From IMG/VR virus record IMGVR_UViG_3300009506_000118, positions 1 to 35,044 of that record: 35,044 nucleotides of DNA; one strand, 5' to 3'. A program made the translations under genes and the position numbers. Shown one piece after another: positions 23,293 through 31,276 of this stretch; position 1 is the first letter of the stretch; each line of letters begins with the position of its first letter. Source of the DNA: a virus. A model generated the notes under the pieces. That model saw only the letters and a program-made list of their open reading frames with translations. It was not told the DNA's origin and did not search any database.

Positions 23293-23356
23293 GGAGGGGC
23301 GGATACAGAGCGTCCTGCAGATGCGGTCGGGGTTAAATTCCCTAATCCGTCCCTCC
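23293..23356 (+). ncRNA. Three-way-junction RNA structure
   Basis: A 12-bp closing stem pairs 23293-23304 (GGAGGGGCGGAT) with 23345-23356 (ATCCGTCCCTCC), with one G-U. Inside are hairpin 23310-23324 (GCGTC/GATGC, loop CTGCA) and hairpin 23330-23342 (GGG/CCC with a 7-base loop TTAAATT). It fills most of the 160-base gap before the next promoter. There is no U-tract, so it is not a normal terminator, and it lacks D and anticodon arms, so it is not a tRNA. The rest of the gap (to 23435) holds only the promoter and leader. Confidence 0.5.
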
Positions 23357-23365
23357 TTTCTTCCC

Positions 23366-23400
23366 TAAAAAAAGGCGCTTTTAATTAATCCATACCTTTG
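23366..23400 (+). promoter_or_regulatory. Promoter (A-tract plus TACCTTTG)
   Basis: TAAAAAAA at 23366-23373 and TACCTTTG at 23393-23400, 19 bases apart. It drives the gene at 23436 with a leader of about 30 bases. Confidence 0.8.
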
Positions 23401-23435
23401 TTGTGATTTAATTTTAACGCTAAATTCTATTTGCT

Positions 23436-23978
23436 ATGTTGTTCAAAGAAACTATTGTAGATTGGAAAGGTCTGGGAGCCCCCAAGGCCACCGTTGTTGT
23501 TCTTAACACGAACAGAATTAACACGTTCCAGGTTAGGGCTACGAGTTATAGCAAGTTCTATTACTCATTAAACCCATGGGATCGAAGGTCTAAGCCGCAT
23601 TACATTGAAGCCACGAGCTCAGTTGCGACTCTGACCACTGCATTTGATACGGCCCTGGATTCAAACGTGATGGAGCTTGTTGTGTACCCCGATGATGATA
23701 TCACGGCTGATACGGTATCGAAGCACATTGACTATTCTGACTTCGCCTATGCCTATGCATACGAAGATGACTGGACCAAGTCCTGGGTGTGGTATACAAC
23801 CAAGGCGTTTGGTCTCGAGCGTGTCCTGGTAGACAACTCACTGGACGAACTCGTTGATATTGCGGCCACTGGTTCAACGACCACGACCACGACTTCGACA
23901 ACCTCGACCTCGAGTTCCTCGACCTCTAGCACCTCGACTTCTAGTACCTCGACTTCGACCAGTACAACTGGAGCCTAA
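23436..23978 (+). CDS. Paralogous virion protein with Ser/Thr tail
   Basis: Protein of 180 aa, paralogue of the protein at 18857. It shares DRRSKP at the same positions (49-54), LDSNVMELVVYPDDD, HIDYSDFAYA and SWVWYTTKAF. It ends in about 32 residues of only Thr and Ser (146-178), so here the tract is a free C-terminal tail rather than a linker. Its own promoter and terminator make it a single-gene unit, which suggests high expression, as expected for a multi-copy virion protein such as a decoration or fibre protein. O-glycosylation of the tail is a hypothesis. Confidence 0.75.
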   Translation: MLFKETIVDWKGLGAPKATVVVLNTNRINTFQVRATSYSKFYYSLNPWDRRSKPHYIEATSSVATLTTAFDTALDSNVMELVVYPDDDITADTVSKHIDYSDFAYAYAYEDDWTKSWVWYTTKAFGLERVLVDNSLDELVDIAATGSTTTTTTSTTSTSSSSTSSTSTSSTSTSTSTTGA

Positions 23979-24002
23979 TAAGCCCAGCAACGCATCAAGT
24001 CC

Positions 24003-24032
24003 AGCCCCGGGAAATCATCTCGGGGCTTTTTT
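24003..24032 (+). terminator. Intrinsic terminator
   Basis: AGCCCCG (24003-24009) pairs with CGGGGCT (24021-24027), followed by a run of T that ends one base before the next promoter box. Confidence 0.9.
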
Positions 24033-24033
24033 G

Positions 24034-24041
24034 TAACTTTG
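24034..24041 (+). promoter_or_regulatory. Promoter box of the packaging genes
   Basis: TAACTTTG immediately after the terminator T-run. An AAA at 24012-24014 is a poor A-tract at the right distance (19 bases). It would start the terminase operon with a leader of about 20 bases that contains the CGGGT element. Confidence 0.65.
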
Positions 24042-24047
24042 TAGCAC

Positions 24048-24064
24048 CGGGTAAAACCAAAAAC
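24048..24064 (+). repeat. CGGGT...A5 junction element, copy 3
   Basis: CGGGTAAAACCAAAAAC, ending one base before the ATG of the terminase-operon leading gene. It lies directly behind a promoter box and so at the 5' end of the mRNA. Confidence 0.7.
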
Positions 24065-24065
24065 C

Positions 24066-24740
24066 ATGACACTACCAGAAACACCCAAGACCAGGTACAA
24101 TATCCATGATGAGAACATAGCAACTAAGATCAGTGACGAGATTCCCGCCTTCCTGGGCTGGGAAGGATCCATTGATATCAAGCAGATCTGTCAGTATCTC
24201 GTTCTCATGTACGACCCGGACTCACCCATGCGTCGAGAAGTGGCCAACTACATGCAGCGCAAGTCCGCCTGTGCCGAGCTGGTTGGGTTCCCTAAAACAG
24301 GTAAGAAATGGTCCGAAGAGGCTGAGAAGATATTACTGGGACAGAACCAGGACTTCAATGTGCTCAAGGCCGGATTCCTATCCTCCCTGGCCATACCGGA
24401 ATATACTGAGCTTATTATTCTCCTGGAGATCCAGCGCCGCCGATCCATCGATGTGCTGAATGGAGAGATCACGGATAAAACACATGCGATCATGCAGTCC
24501 ATCACGCAACGGATCAATTCACTGACCAGCCAGTTGTTTGGATCCGGTGAGGAGGATGAGGTAGAGGCGGTGCGGAGAGCTCTTTACATGCAGATCAACG
24601 TGGATAAGTTAAGGATCCGACCCGAGGATGTTGTGGATCAGTTCAATGAAGAGGGCAACCTGGACGACTTCAGCCCATATGGAGAGGATTATGTGGTAGA
24701 AGAGATGCATTTTATAGATGACGAAGAACCCCAATCTTAA
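24066..24740 (+). CDS. Putative terminase small subunit
   Basis: Protein of 224 aa, mostly helical: a region with CQYLVLMYDPDSP near 40-55, a helical centre (LLEIQRRRSIDVLNGEI) and a long acidic tail (EEMHFIDDEEPQS). It overlaps the large terminase gene by 23 bases, the usual place for the small subunit, which binds DNA and stimulates the motor. No clear helix-turn-helix signature was seen, so the name rests on position and size. Confidence 0.5.
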   Translation: MTLPETPKTRYNIHDENIATKISDEIPAFLGWEGSIDIKQICQYLVLMYDPDSPMRREVANYMQRKSACAELVGFPKTGKKWSEEAEKILLGQNQDFNVLKAGFLSSLAIPEYTELIILLEIQRRRSIDVLNGEITDKTHAIMQSITQRINSLTSQLFGSGEEDEVEAVRRALYMQINVDKLRIRPEDVVDQFNEEGNLDDFSPYGEDYVVEEMHFIDDEEPQS

Positions 24741-27060
24741 GCTTTATAAACCCTACAAGGAATGGTTCGGTGTCAATCTTGGCGACCGGAATCTTAATCC
24801 TGTTTATATTTCCTTACCAAAGCCGCCTCCGGCGCATCTCGTGGATGGTTATGGTCTGCATCCCGATGATCAATATTTCCATCGCAAGGAAATCCCGCAT
24901 AAACTCATTAACCTAGAGAAAAGAATTGTCCGGGAGTTGCAACGGGATCACGAGAAGAATGCAAACATCAGACTGAACGAGTGGAGGATCTACAAGAGAT
25001 TCTGGAATGCGCTGGAGTCTGAGAAGGATCACTACAAGGAAGAAATCAAGTTCATTAAAAATGTGTGGTGGTGGAGAACTTATGGATACTTCTTCTACAA
25101 CGATGGTGAGATCACCTATATTCCACCAGATTATTTCGACTTCCTGAATTTCTGGCAAACCGCTGACATCAACGAGGATACCGGTGATTACTTCTTCGAA
25201 TATCGGGAAAAGGATCGGTTGAAGTATCTCTATAAGCACTATCTCGAAAATACCACTGAGGCTTTCGCGCATTACGACAAGGATGGTCGCGCCCTTAAAG
25301 TCAATGGTAAGTATAAGATGGTCGATATGGGAACCAGGACGTTTTATGGTTCTGGTGAACCCAAAACCAGGCGGTCTGGTGCAACAACCCAAGCTATTCA
25401 TAAGGTCTGGAAAACGGGTTGCACGAAGAAGGGGGCGAACTGTACCATGGTGTCCATGGATGGAGACAAGGCAGAGAAGCACTACTACCAGAAGATGGTT
25501 CCGGGGTGGAACACCTATCCGATCTGGCTCCGCCCACTCACCAGCGGAAACCGAAGGCCCTCAGAGATCAAGCTCGAATCTCCTCCCCAGCTCTATGGCA
25601 TGAACGAGATGAAGTCTTACGTGGGATTTACCAAGAGTGGTGGAGAGAAGAAGAATGATGGAGATAAGATTCACTGTATGCTCAGTGATGAAGAAGGTAA
25701 GGGTGGTCCAGACGTATATGAGCGCTGGAACGTGAACCAGCTCACTATGTCATTGAACCTTGGAACGAATATCATAGGGTGGTCCGATCATCCCTCTACC
25801 GTGGAGCAAATGGAGGGAGGAGGTATAGCCTATTACAAGATGATGCAGCAGAGCAACTTCTATGTCAGGCTTAAGGAGACCGGTCAGACAATATCTGGGC
25901 TGGCCCGTATATTTTTCCCCAATTACAAAGGCCAGGGTGGTTTTGTGGATAGATTCGGAAGGGATGTGGCAGACACCCCCACGGAGCGCCAGATCCGATT
26001 AAGGTCAAACTCTATGTTTGCTAAAACAGGGAAGGGCCTTCGGGAGATCATGCAGGAGGCCAGGGATCAGTTGCTTCGGGATGGATCTGCGGAAGCCATG
26101 GAGAAGTACCGGTCGCTTCGCCGTAAGCAACCGCTCGAATGGGACGAGTGCTGGTTGGGTGAGGCCGGTGATCTTGGATTTAACATGGATATCATCGATA
26201 AGCGTCTGGCCGAACACCGGCGTCTGATCGTGGTTCGTCAGCCACCCATTATAAGAGGAAACTTCATCGGAGATCTTTTCAACCCACGTTGGCAGACCGA
26301 TATGGATAACGGCAGGTTCGAGATGTCGCTTAAGCTCAAGAAGGAGATGCGGGCAGAGACTATTGAGATTCCGATGTGGGACGCCATTCATCAGACCATT
26401 TATCCACATCGGGGTCCAATGTTACCTACTAATTTTGTGGGATCTGCTGATGTGTTTGGGTTCGACAACAAGGATATTGCCAAGATGCGGGATTCTCATT
26501 CCAGAATGTCAGATGGTGGAATAGCTATTTTCATGGGTAGAAATCTGGTTACAGACATAGGGGACGATATGAGCACCTGGACCGGTCACAAGTTTGTGTT
26601 ATCCTACCGAAACCGCACTACGCTTATTGAGTTTTCCCGGGACGTTGCCATGGCTCACGTTTTCTTTGGGGCTATGTTCTACCCGGAACGGAACAAGGAG
26701 TGGCTCTGGCACTACTTCATTGACCAGGGTTTGATGGGGTATCTGCTTTATGATATCGACCCCATTACCGGGAAGCGCTCGGATAAGCCCGGATTTTATT
26801 CTATTGAACGCAGCAAGGAAGAGTTGTTCGCCTGGTTGAAGCAGTACATTGATTATCGCGGGAAGGATGAGGATTTTGCTTCGTTCCTGCAGGAGTGCAA
26901 GGAAATCAGGGGCACGGAACAGATGCGGTTATATGACAGATTGACAGCACACGGCGGTGCCGGGTTAGGCTACAAACAATTACGCATCCTTCAAACAGCA
27001 ACTCAACCCCAGACCCTAGACCTTAATAGTATCGCAATGTTTAGAAAGCATGCAATCTAA
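24718..27060 (+). CDS. terL: Terminase large subunit
   Basis: Protein of 780 aa, long for a large terminase. ATPase part: EPKTRRSGATTQ at 214-225 is a Walker A of the deviant K-x-R-R-x-G-x-T type; the usual Lys before Thr is replaced by Ala222 and Lys216 lies earlier. Walker B is IHCMLSDEEGK with D324-E325-E326. GTNIIGWSDHPST around 349-361 fits the coupling region. A nuclease-type acidic strand, VGSADVFGFDN, starts near 572. The enzyme cuts the concatemer and pumps DNA into the capsid through the portal encoded next. It has a long N-terminal extension (1-200) of unknown role. Confidence 0.88.
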   Translation: MTKNPNLKLYKPYKEWFGVNLGDRNLNPVYISLPKPPPAHLVDGYGLHPDDQYFHRKEIPHKLINLEKRIVRELQRDHEKNANIRLNEWRIYKRFWNALESEKDHYKEEIKFIKNVWWWRTYGYFFYNDGEITYIPPDYFDFLNFWQTADINEDTGDYFFEYREKDRLKYLYKHYLENTTEAFAHYDKDGRALKVNGKYKMVDMGTRTFYGSGEPKTRRSGATTQAIHKVWKTGCTKKGANCTMVSMDGDKAEKHYYQKMVPGWNTYPIWLRPLTSGNRRPSEIKLESPPQLYGMNEMKSYVGFTKSGGEKKNDGDKIHCMLSDEEGKGGPDVYERWNVNQLTMSLNLGTNIIGWSDHPSTVEQMEGGGIAYYKMMQQSNFYVRLKETGQTISGLARIFFPNYKGQGGFVDRFGRDVADTPTERQIRLRSNSMFAKTGKGLREIMQEARDQLLRDGSAEAMEKYRSLRRKQPLEWDECWLGEAGDLGFNMDIIDKRLAEHRRLIVVRQPPIIRGNFIGDLFNPRWQTDMDNGRFEMSLKLKKEMRAETIEIPMWDAIHQTIYPHRGPMLPTNFVGSADVFGFDNKDIAKMRDSHSRMSDGGIAIFMGRNLVTDIGDDMSTWTGHKFVLSYRNRTTLIEFSRDVAMAHVFFGAMFYPERNKEWLWHYFIDQGLMGYLLYDIDPITGKRSDKPGFYSIERSKEELFAWLKQYIDYRGKDEDFASFLQECKEIRGTEQMRLYDRLTAHGGAGLGYKQLRILQTATQPQTLDLNSIAMFRKHAI

Positions 27061-27091
27061 AAATTGCCCGTTGCTAAAAGTGTTAATTTTG
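27058..27091 (+). promoter_or_regulatory. Promoter of the portal gene (A-tract plus TAATTTTG)
   Basis: TAAAAA at 27058-27063, starting inside the terminase stop codon, and TAATTTTG at 27084-27091, 20 bases apart. The ATG at 27096 is only four bases past the box, which predicts a leaderless mRNA. Confidence 0.7.
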
Positions 27092-27095
27092 TAGC

Positions 27096-29624
27096 ATGGC
27101 TACGAAAAAGTATAAGAGTACCGATTACATAAGGGTAGATAACCGGTACAACGTCAGGTCCGACGATAGAAATATGGAACTCTTCCCTTTCCCCAACCGG
27201 GACATGAACCCGCTCTACAAAGACAATCCCAAGTATCACCGCAAATGGTCCGAGGCGATCTACTCGATCTACATCAGTGGACGAAGCGCCTGGGGCGTAG
27301 GTGACCTGGACACCATGACCATCAACCGCTCCTACTCGCGCGGCAGGCAGGGGACGGATAAGTATAAGAAGTTTCTCCTAGAGGAAGAGCAGTCCGATGG
27401 CACCACGATCACCAGCGTGGATGACATGCCCATCAGTCGGGTTGCCCGCCGGGAGGGATGGCTGAACGTGCTCTGGGAGAACCTGAGCATTGGTCCCAAG
27501 CTTATGAACTCCATGCACGGGATGTTCGACTCCGTGGACTTCGATCTCTACGTCGATGCTGTGGATCCAGACTCGATGAGCATGCAGGAGAACGCCAAGT
27601 ATCTGGCTCTGGTTAAGGGACAAAATGAGCAGTGGCAGAATGAATACAGGAAAAGGGCGGGTATTCCAATAGATGAGAACACCCTGAACCCTAAGACCCG
27701 TCAGGAGCTGGAAGCCATTGATCAGCAGGGTGGATTCAAGCTCGGCATAGCCAAGGCAATGGAGAAGCTCGCCAAGCACTCGTTCAATGTAAGCCAGTGG
27801 GATGGTGTGATCAAAAAGAAAATTACAGATGACCTTGTAACGATAAGGAGATGTGCTACCCATGACAGGTACGATTCCGAAGATGGAATGTTCAAAACAG
27901 AGTACATCGACCCTTCTCGTTTGGTCATCCAATATTCTGATGATGGCAACTATGCCAAATCGGAATATGGTGGATATTTCAGATTGATCTCGGTATCTGA
28001 TCTGAAGAAACGTATGCCCGAGCTGGGTGATGACGAACTCCGTAAGGTAGCTCGTTCGAACCAGGGACTGTTCGGAAATCCCCATATTCAGAATGATGGG
28101 CAGTGGCAGAACATGTACGATCTCTATGATGAGGTTACCCAGACCTGGGGTTGGTACGACTTCAAGCTCTGTGTGTTCGAAACGGCCTGGATGGACTGGG
28201 ATGTGAGTTATGCCACCGAATATACAACGAACAGCGGGAAGACCCGTTACAAGCAGGTGGCTTACGATGCCAAGCTCTCTGCCAGGGATGAGAATCGTAA
28301 GACCGTGACCGTGATCCGGAAACCCCGCCAGTGCACTTGGGTGGTGGGTACCAAGCATGTCTTTGATTACGGTCTCGTCCATATGGCCCCCCGGCCACAA
28401 CCTAGCAAGCCGAGATTACCGTTTCATGTCGAAGAACTGCATGGTCCTTCACTGATAGAGCAGGCCATACCGATTATGGATCAGATCCAGCTCTTGTGGT
28501 TGAGGTACCAGAACTCCGTGGCCAAGATGATCGAGTCCGGGTTCGCTGTGGATTTCGGCATGATCCTGAATATCAGTGACGGGAAGGACAAGAAATATCC
28601 CGTGGATCAGATCCTGAAGATGTGGAAGCAGACCGGTATCTTACCGTTCATGCCCTCGCGTTACGGCAACTATCAAGGAGGGGCGGTCACGCCCGTACAT
28701 CCCCTGCCCAGCGACTTCAGGGATAAGCTCGAGGCCACGATCATGGGACTGGATTTCCAGTTCCGCATGTTCGAGCAGGTGACCGGCATCAATCCCATTA
28801 CTCTGGGGCAGACGCCTTCTCCGGATGCGCCGGTAGGAACCACGGAGGCCGCGCTCCAGGCCACCAATAACCTGATCAAACCCATAGCTGCCAGCATCTT
28901 CGAGCTCAAGCGGGGAATAGGAGAGTGCCTGGTCAGCAGGATCCAGACCGGTATCCGGGTATCGGACCGGTGCAGGAAAGCCTATGCCGGAGTAATTGGA
29001 ACCAATGACATTGATCTTTTACGTAAGGCCGAGGAGTCCTCTGTGCGTTACGGACTATCCATGAAAGCCAAGCCCGATCAACTCTACCGTCAGAAACTGA
29101 CCGGTTACATCGAGATAGCTCTGGCAAGCGGCAGGGATGGCAAGGAAGGGATTAACATCGGAGAGGCCATGCTCCTGGAAGAAAAACTCTGGAGGGGAGC
29201 AGATATTGCAGATATTCGTAATGAACTGACCTACCTGATTGAAAAGAGCAAACAACAGATTTCCGCGGAGAAAAAAGCCCTGATCGATCAGACCACCGAG
29301 GGTAATCTGCAGCTCGAAGATAAGAAGAACCAGACCGCTCTGGCGCAGCATAAGATGAACCTACAAACAGCAGTGGTAACTGAGACGGAGAAACGGAAGA
29401 CAGCTCGCTTGAATGCTAATAATCAATTCCTACAGTTGCTTGTGGAACAATCGAATAAAGAGAAAGAGGCAGGGGGGATAACCGATGATACTTTTAACCG
29501 CTTGCGTCTGGCCCTGAATATTGCAGGCAGAGTAGGAGATCTGTCTCTGGTTGATTTACCAGCAATGGTGGGTAGGTACGAAGGAGTGACTCGTGCACCA
29601 CAACTTAATCAGCAATCAGCATAA
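27096..29624 (+). CDS. Portal protein
   Basis: Protein of 842 aa following the large terminase. It has the mixed alpha/beta architecture of large Bacteroidota-phage portals: polar N-terminus, a beta-rich wing (about 330-420), a long helical stem (IEQAIPIMDQIQLLWLRYQN near 448-470), a Pro/Gly-rich segment (GQTPSPDAPVGTTEAALQ near 570), and a Gln- and Lys-rich helical end (about 700-800) like a crown or barrel. The portal forms the 12-subunit DNA gate at one capsid vertex. The call rests on size, the APVGTTEAALQATNN region and the order terL-portal-scaffold-capsid. It ends in a TAATG junction. Confidence 0.8.
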   Translation: MATKKYKSTDYIRVDNRYNVRSDDRNMELFPFPNRDMNPLYKDNPKYHRKWSEAIYSIYISGRSAWGVGDLDTMTINRSYSRGRQGTDKYKKFLLEEEQSDGTTITSVDDMPISRVARREGWLNVLWENLSIGPKLMNSMHGMFDSVDFDLYVDAVDPDSMSMQENAKYLALVKGQNEQWQNEYRKRAGIPIDENTLNPKTRQELEAIDQQGGFKLGIAKAMEKLAKHSFNVSQWDGVIKKKITDDLVTIRRCATHDRYDSEDGMFKTEYIDPSRLVIQYSDDGNYAKSEYGGYFRLISVSDLKKRMPELGDDELRKVARSNQGLFGNPHIQNDGQWQNMYDLYDEVTQTWGWYDFKLCVFETAWMDWDVSYATEYTTNSGKTRYKQVAYDAKLSARDENRKTVTVIRKPRQCTWVVGTKHVFDYGLVHMAPRPQPSKPRLPFHVEELHGPSLIEQAIPIMDQIQLLWLRYQNSVAKMIESGFAVDFGMILNISDGKDKKYPVDQILKMWKQTGILPFMPSRYGNYQGGAVTPVHPLPSDFRDKLEATIMGLDFQFRMFEQVTGINPITLGQTPSPDAPVGTTEAALQATNNLIKPIAASIFELKRGIGECLVSRIQTGIRVSDRCRKAYAGVIGTNDIDLLRKAEESSVRYGLSMKAKPDQLYRQKLTGYIEIALASGRDGKEGINIGEAMLLEEKLWRGADIADIRNELTYLIEKSKQQISAEKKALIDQTTEGNLQLEDKKNQTALAQHKMNLQTAVVTETEKRKTARLNANNQFLQLLVEQSNKEKEAGGITDDTFNRLRLALNIAGRVGDLSLVDLPAMVGRYEGVTRAPQLNQQSA

Positions 29625-29872
29625 TGGCACTTACAAAAGATCAGAAAGAGTTAATCAAGTGGGTGGTTTGGATATTTGGCCTTATTGGTGTATTTGTCCA
29701 GGGCCAGGTATCGAAAGCAAAGATGGAAACCGAGCTCGTAGTTACTGTGGAGAACATGCAGGAGGATATTCGGGAAATCAAGGAAGATGGAAAGGAAACG
29801 AAAGAATATGCGCTTACTAATAAGGATAACATTACTCGCCTTACTGCTCTTAGGGTTGGAGACTCTCAGTAG
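29624..29872 (+). CDS. Small membrane-anchored coiled-coil protein
   Basis: Protein of 82 aa. A single hydrophobic segment at about 10-27 (LIKWVVWIFGLIGVFVQG) precedes a charged coiled coil (VVTVENMQEDIREIKEDGKE). This is the layout of an inner-membrane spanin, and another envelope gene starts inside it in a different frame. The location between portal and scaffold is unusual for lysis genes. The function is left open. Confidence 0.6.
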   Translation: MALTKDQKELIKWVVWIFGLIGVFVQGQVSKAKMETELVVTVENMQEDIREIKEDGKETKEYALTNKDNITRLTALRVGDSQ

Positions 29873-30044
29873 TCAGGAGCCCAAGAAGAAGGACGCTAAA
29901 GAGTCAATTGTGGTTGCAGAGCGTAAGCCTCAGGTCAAGGCCCAAGCAGAACCGGTTAAAATAGACAGCGTGGCCCTGGAGCAGAAGGAAATTGCCGCCA
30001 AGCTGGACTCTTTACTGATGGAGCAGAAAGCCAAAAAGCAGTAA
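29808..30044 (+). CDS. Small exported protein with signal peptide
   Basis: Protein of 78 aa from the ATG at 29808, 65 bases inside the previous gene; an ATG at 29787 is also in frame. The N-terminus is a signal peptide (MRLLIRITLLALLLLGLETL, then SSQ), followed by a Lys-, Ala- and Glu-rich coil (DSVALEQKEIAAKLDSLL). There is no lipobox cysteine, so it is not a classical outer-membrane spanin. It may act in the periplasm with the coiled-coil protein it overlaps. Confidence 0.6.
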   Translation: MRLLIRITLLALLLLGLETLSSQEPKKKDAKESIVVAERKPQVKAQAEPVKIDSVALEQKEIAAKLDSLLMEQKAKKQ

Positions 30045-30075
30045 AAAAAGGGTATTTTTTAAATATCTATCTTTG
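30042..30075 (+). promoter_or_regulatory. Promoter of scaffold and capsid genes (A-tract plus TATCTTTG)
   Basis: TAAAAAAA at 30042-30049, overlapping the stop codon of the previous gene, and TATCTTTG at 30068-30075, 18 bases apart. The leader of about 20 bases contains ACAGAAACA. It is one of the best matches to the window's promoter pattern, as expected for abundant capsid proteins. Confidence 0.85.
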
Positions 30076-30099
30076 TAACCGAACAGAAACACTTGCGTT

Positions 30100-31257
30100 A
30101 TGGGTAAAGAATTAGATGAATACATAGCTAGTCATCGTATTGGAAATGATCAGGGAGATGGCCAGAATCAGAACCAGGATCAGGACCAGAATCAGAATCA
30201 AACGGTTGATGGCACTGGAGCAGACAACCAGCAGAATCAGCAAGATGGTGGCCAGGGTGATAACAATGAACCCGAGGTCACGTTTGACGACGAACAGTTA
30301 AACAAGTTCTTTGAAACCGAAGGGAAAACCAGTGAGGACATCAAAAGCATCTTCACGCTTGGTGGTAAGTACTCGGACATTGAGAAGGAACTAAATGAGG
30401 TCAGGGTGGAGCTTGAATCCTCGAAGGAGCGGGAAGCCGAACTTCGTAAAGGCCTGGATCCCATGAGTTACTTCACCTCCGAACAGAACTACATCGCCGA
30501 GCAGCTTAGGAAGAAGTACCCGGACATGGATCCTCTGTCTATACAGAAGGCCGTGACCACGGATCTGACTAAGATGGATGATTTGGATGTACTGGCCCTT
30601 AAGGATGTGATCGAGACACCCGGATATTCCGGGGGTGAGGCCATGGCGAAAAAGATCCTGGCCGATGACTTTGGCGTAGACCTATCTGAGCCATCGGAAC
30701 AATGGGACGAGCTTGCCAGGGCAAAGATTGAACGGGCGGCGATCAAGGCAAGGAAAGAATTGTCGCAGTTCAAAACAGAGGTTGAGATACCATCCGTCAG
30801 GAATGAGGAGGATCTGAAGGCCGAGCGCGCACAAAAGCTGGAAGATCTAAAGACAAAGTGGAGACCAGCAATCTCTCAGTTATCTACAGGGTTTGACAAG
30901 ATAACGGTTCCGGGTGAGGAGCCAGGTCAGGTCCGGTACGAGTTTGTGGTACCACAATCATTCCGAGATGGATTGCCTCAGTACTTCGAGGATATAATCA
31001 CCAATGGTGAATTGGATCCGGGAGACGAGGTTGTCGCCGATCTTATTGTCGAACGCAACAAGGAGTTTATCTATCAAAACTTAGGTAAGATCCTAGAAGC
31101 TTTTGAAAAAGACATCAGGTCAGGCGTACAGAAACAAACCGATCAGAATCTCAACAACAACGAACCTCCGAACACATCCACGAAGCCAGATGAAGGTACC
31201 GTTGTAAGCGGTACCGAGGAATACATCAGAAGGCAACCCGGAAGGAGTAGGAGATAA
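30100..31257 (+). CDS. Capsid scaffolding-like protein
   Basis: Protein of 385 aa directly before the capsid gene. Residues 16-50 are a Gln/Asn/Asp/Gly-rich disordered stretch (GQNQNQDQDQNQNQ), then an acidic segment and a coiled coil around 85-120 (DIEKELNEVRVELESSKERE). Helices with KAERAQKLEDLKTKW follow. The C-terminus is basic (YIRRQPGRSRR), as in scaffolds that bind the capsid protein through a basic tail. It would be lost or cleaved during maturation. No protease gene is visible. Identification is by composition and position. Confidence 0.7.
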   Translation: MGKELDEYIASHRIGNDQGDGQNQNQDQDQNQNQTVDGTGADNQQNQQDGGQGDNNEPEVTFDDEQLNKFFETEGKTSEDIKSIFTLGGKYSDIEKELNEVRVELESSKEREAELRKGLDPMSYFTSEQNYIAEQLRKKYPDMDPLSIQKAVTTDLTKMDDLDVLALKDVIETPGYSGGEAMAKKILADDFGVDLSEPSEQWDELARAKIERAAIKARKELSQFKTEVEIPSVRNEEDLKAERAQKLEDLKTKWRPAISQLSTGFDKITVPGEEPGQVRYEFVVPQSFRDGLPQYFEDIITNGELDPGDEVVADLIVERNKEFIYQNLGKILEAFEKDIRSGVQKQTDQNLNNNEPPNTSTKPDEGTVVSGTEEYIRRQPGRSRR

Positions 31258-31276
31258 CACTCTAATACATAAATAA

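Noticed and set aside
23293-23356. tRNA-like fold with a 7-base TTAAATT loop
   Set aside because: The closing stem is 12 bp, the D and anticodon arms are missing, the T-loop lacks the conserved C, and there is no normal spacing, so it is listed as a structured RNA only.
29808-30044. Outer-membrane spanin lipoprotein
   Set aside because: The signal peptide has no Cys for lipid attachment, so the classical assignment fails.
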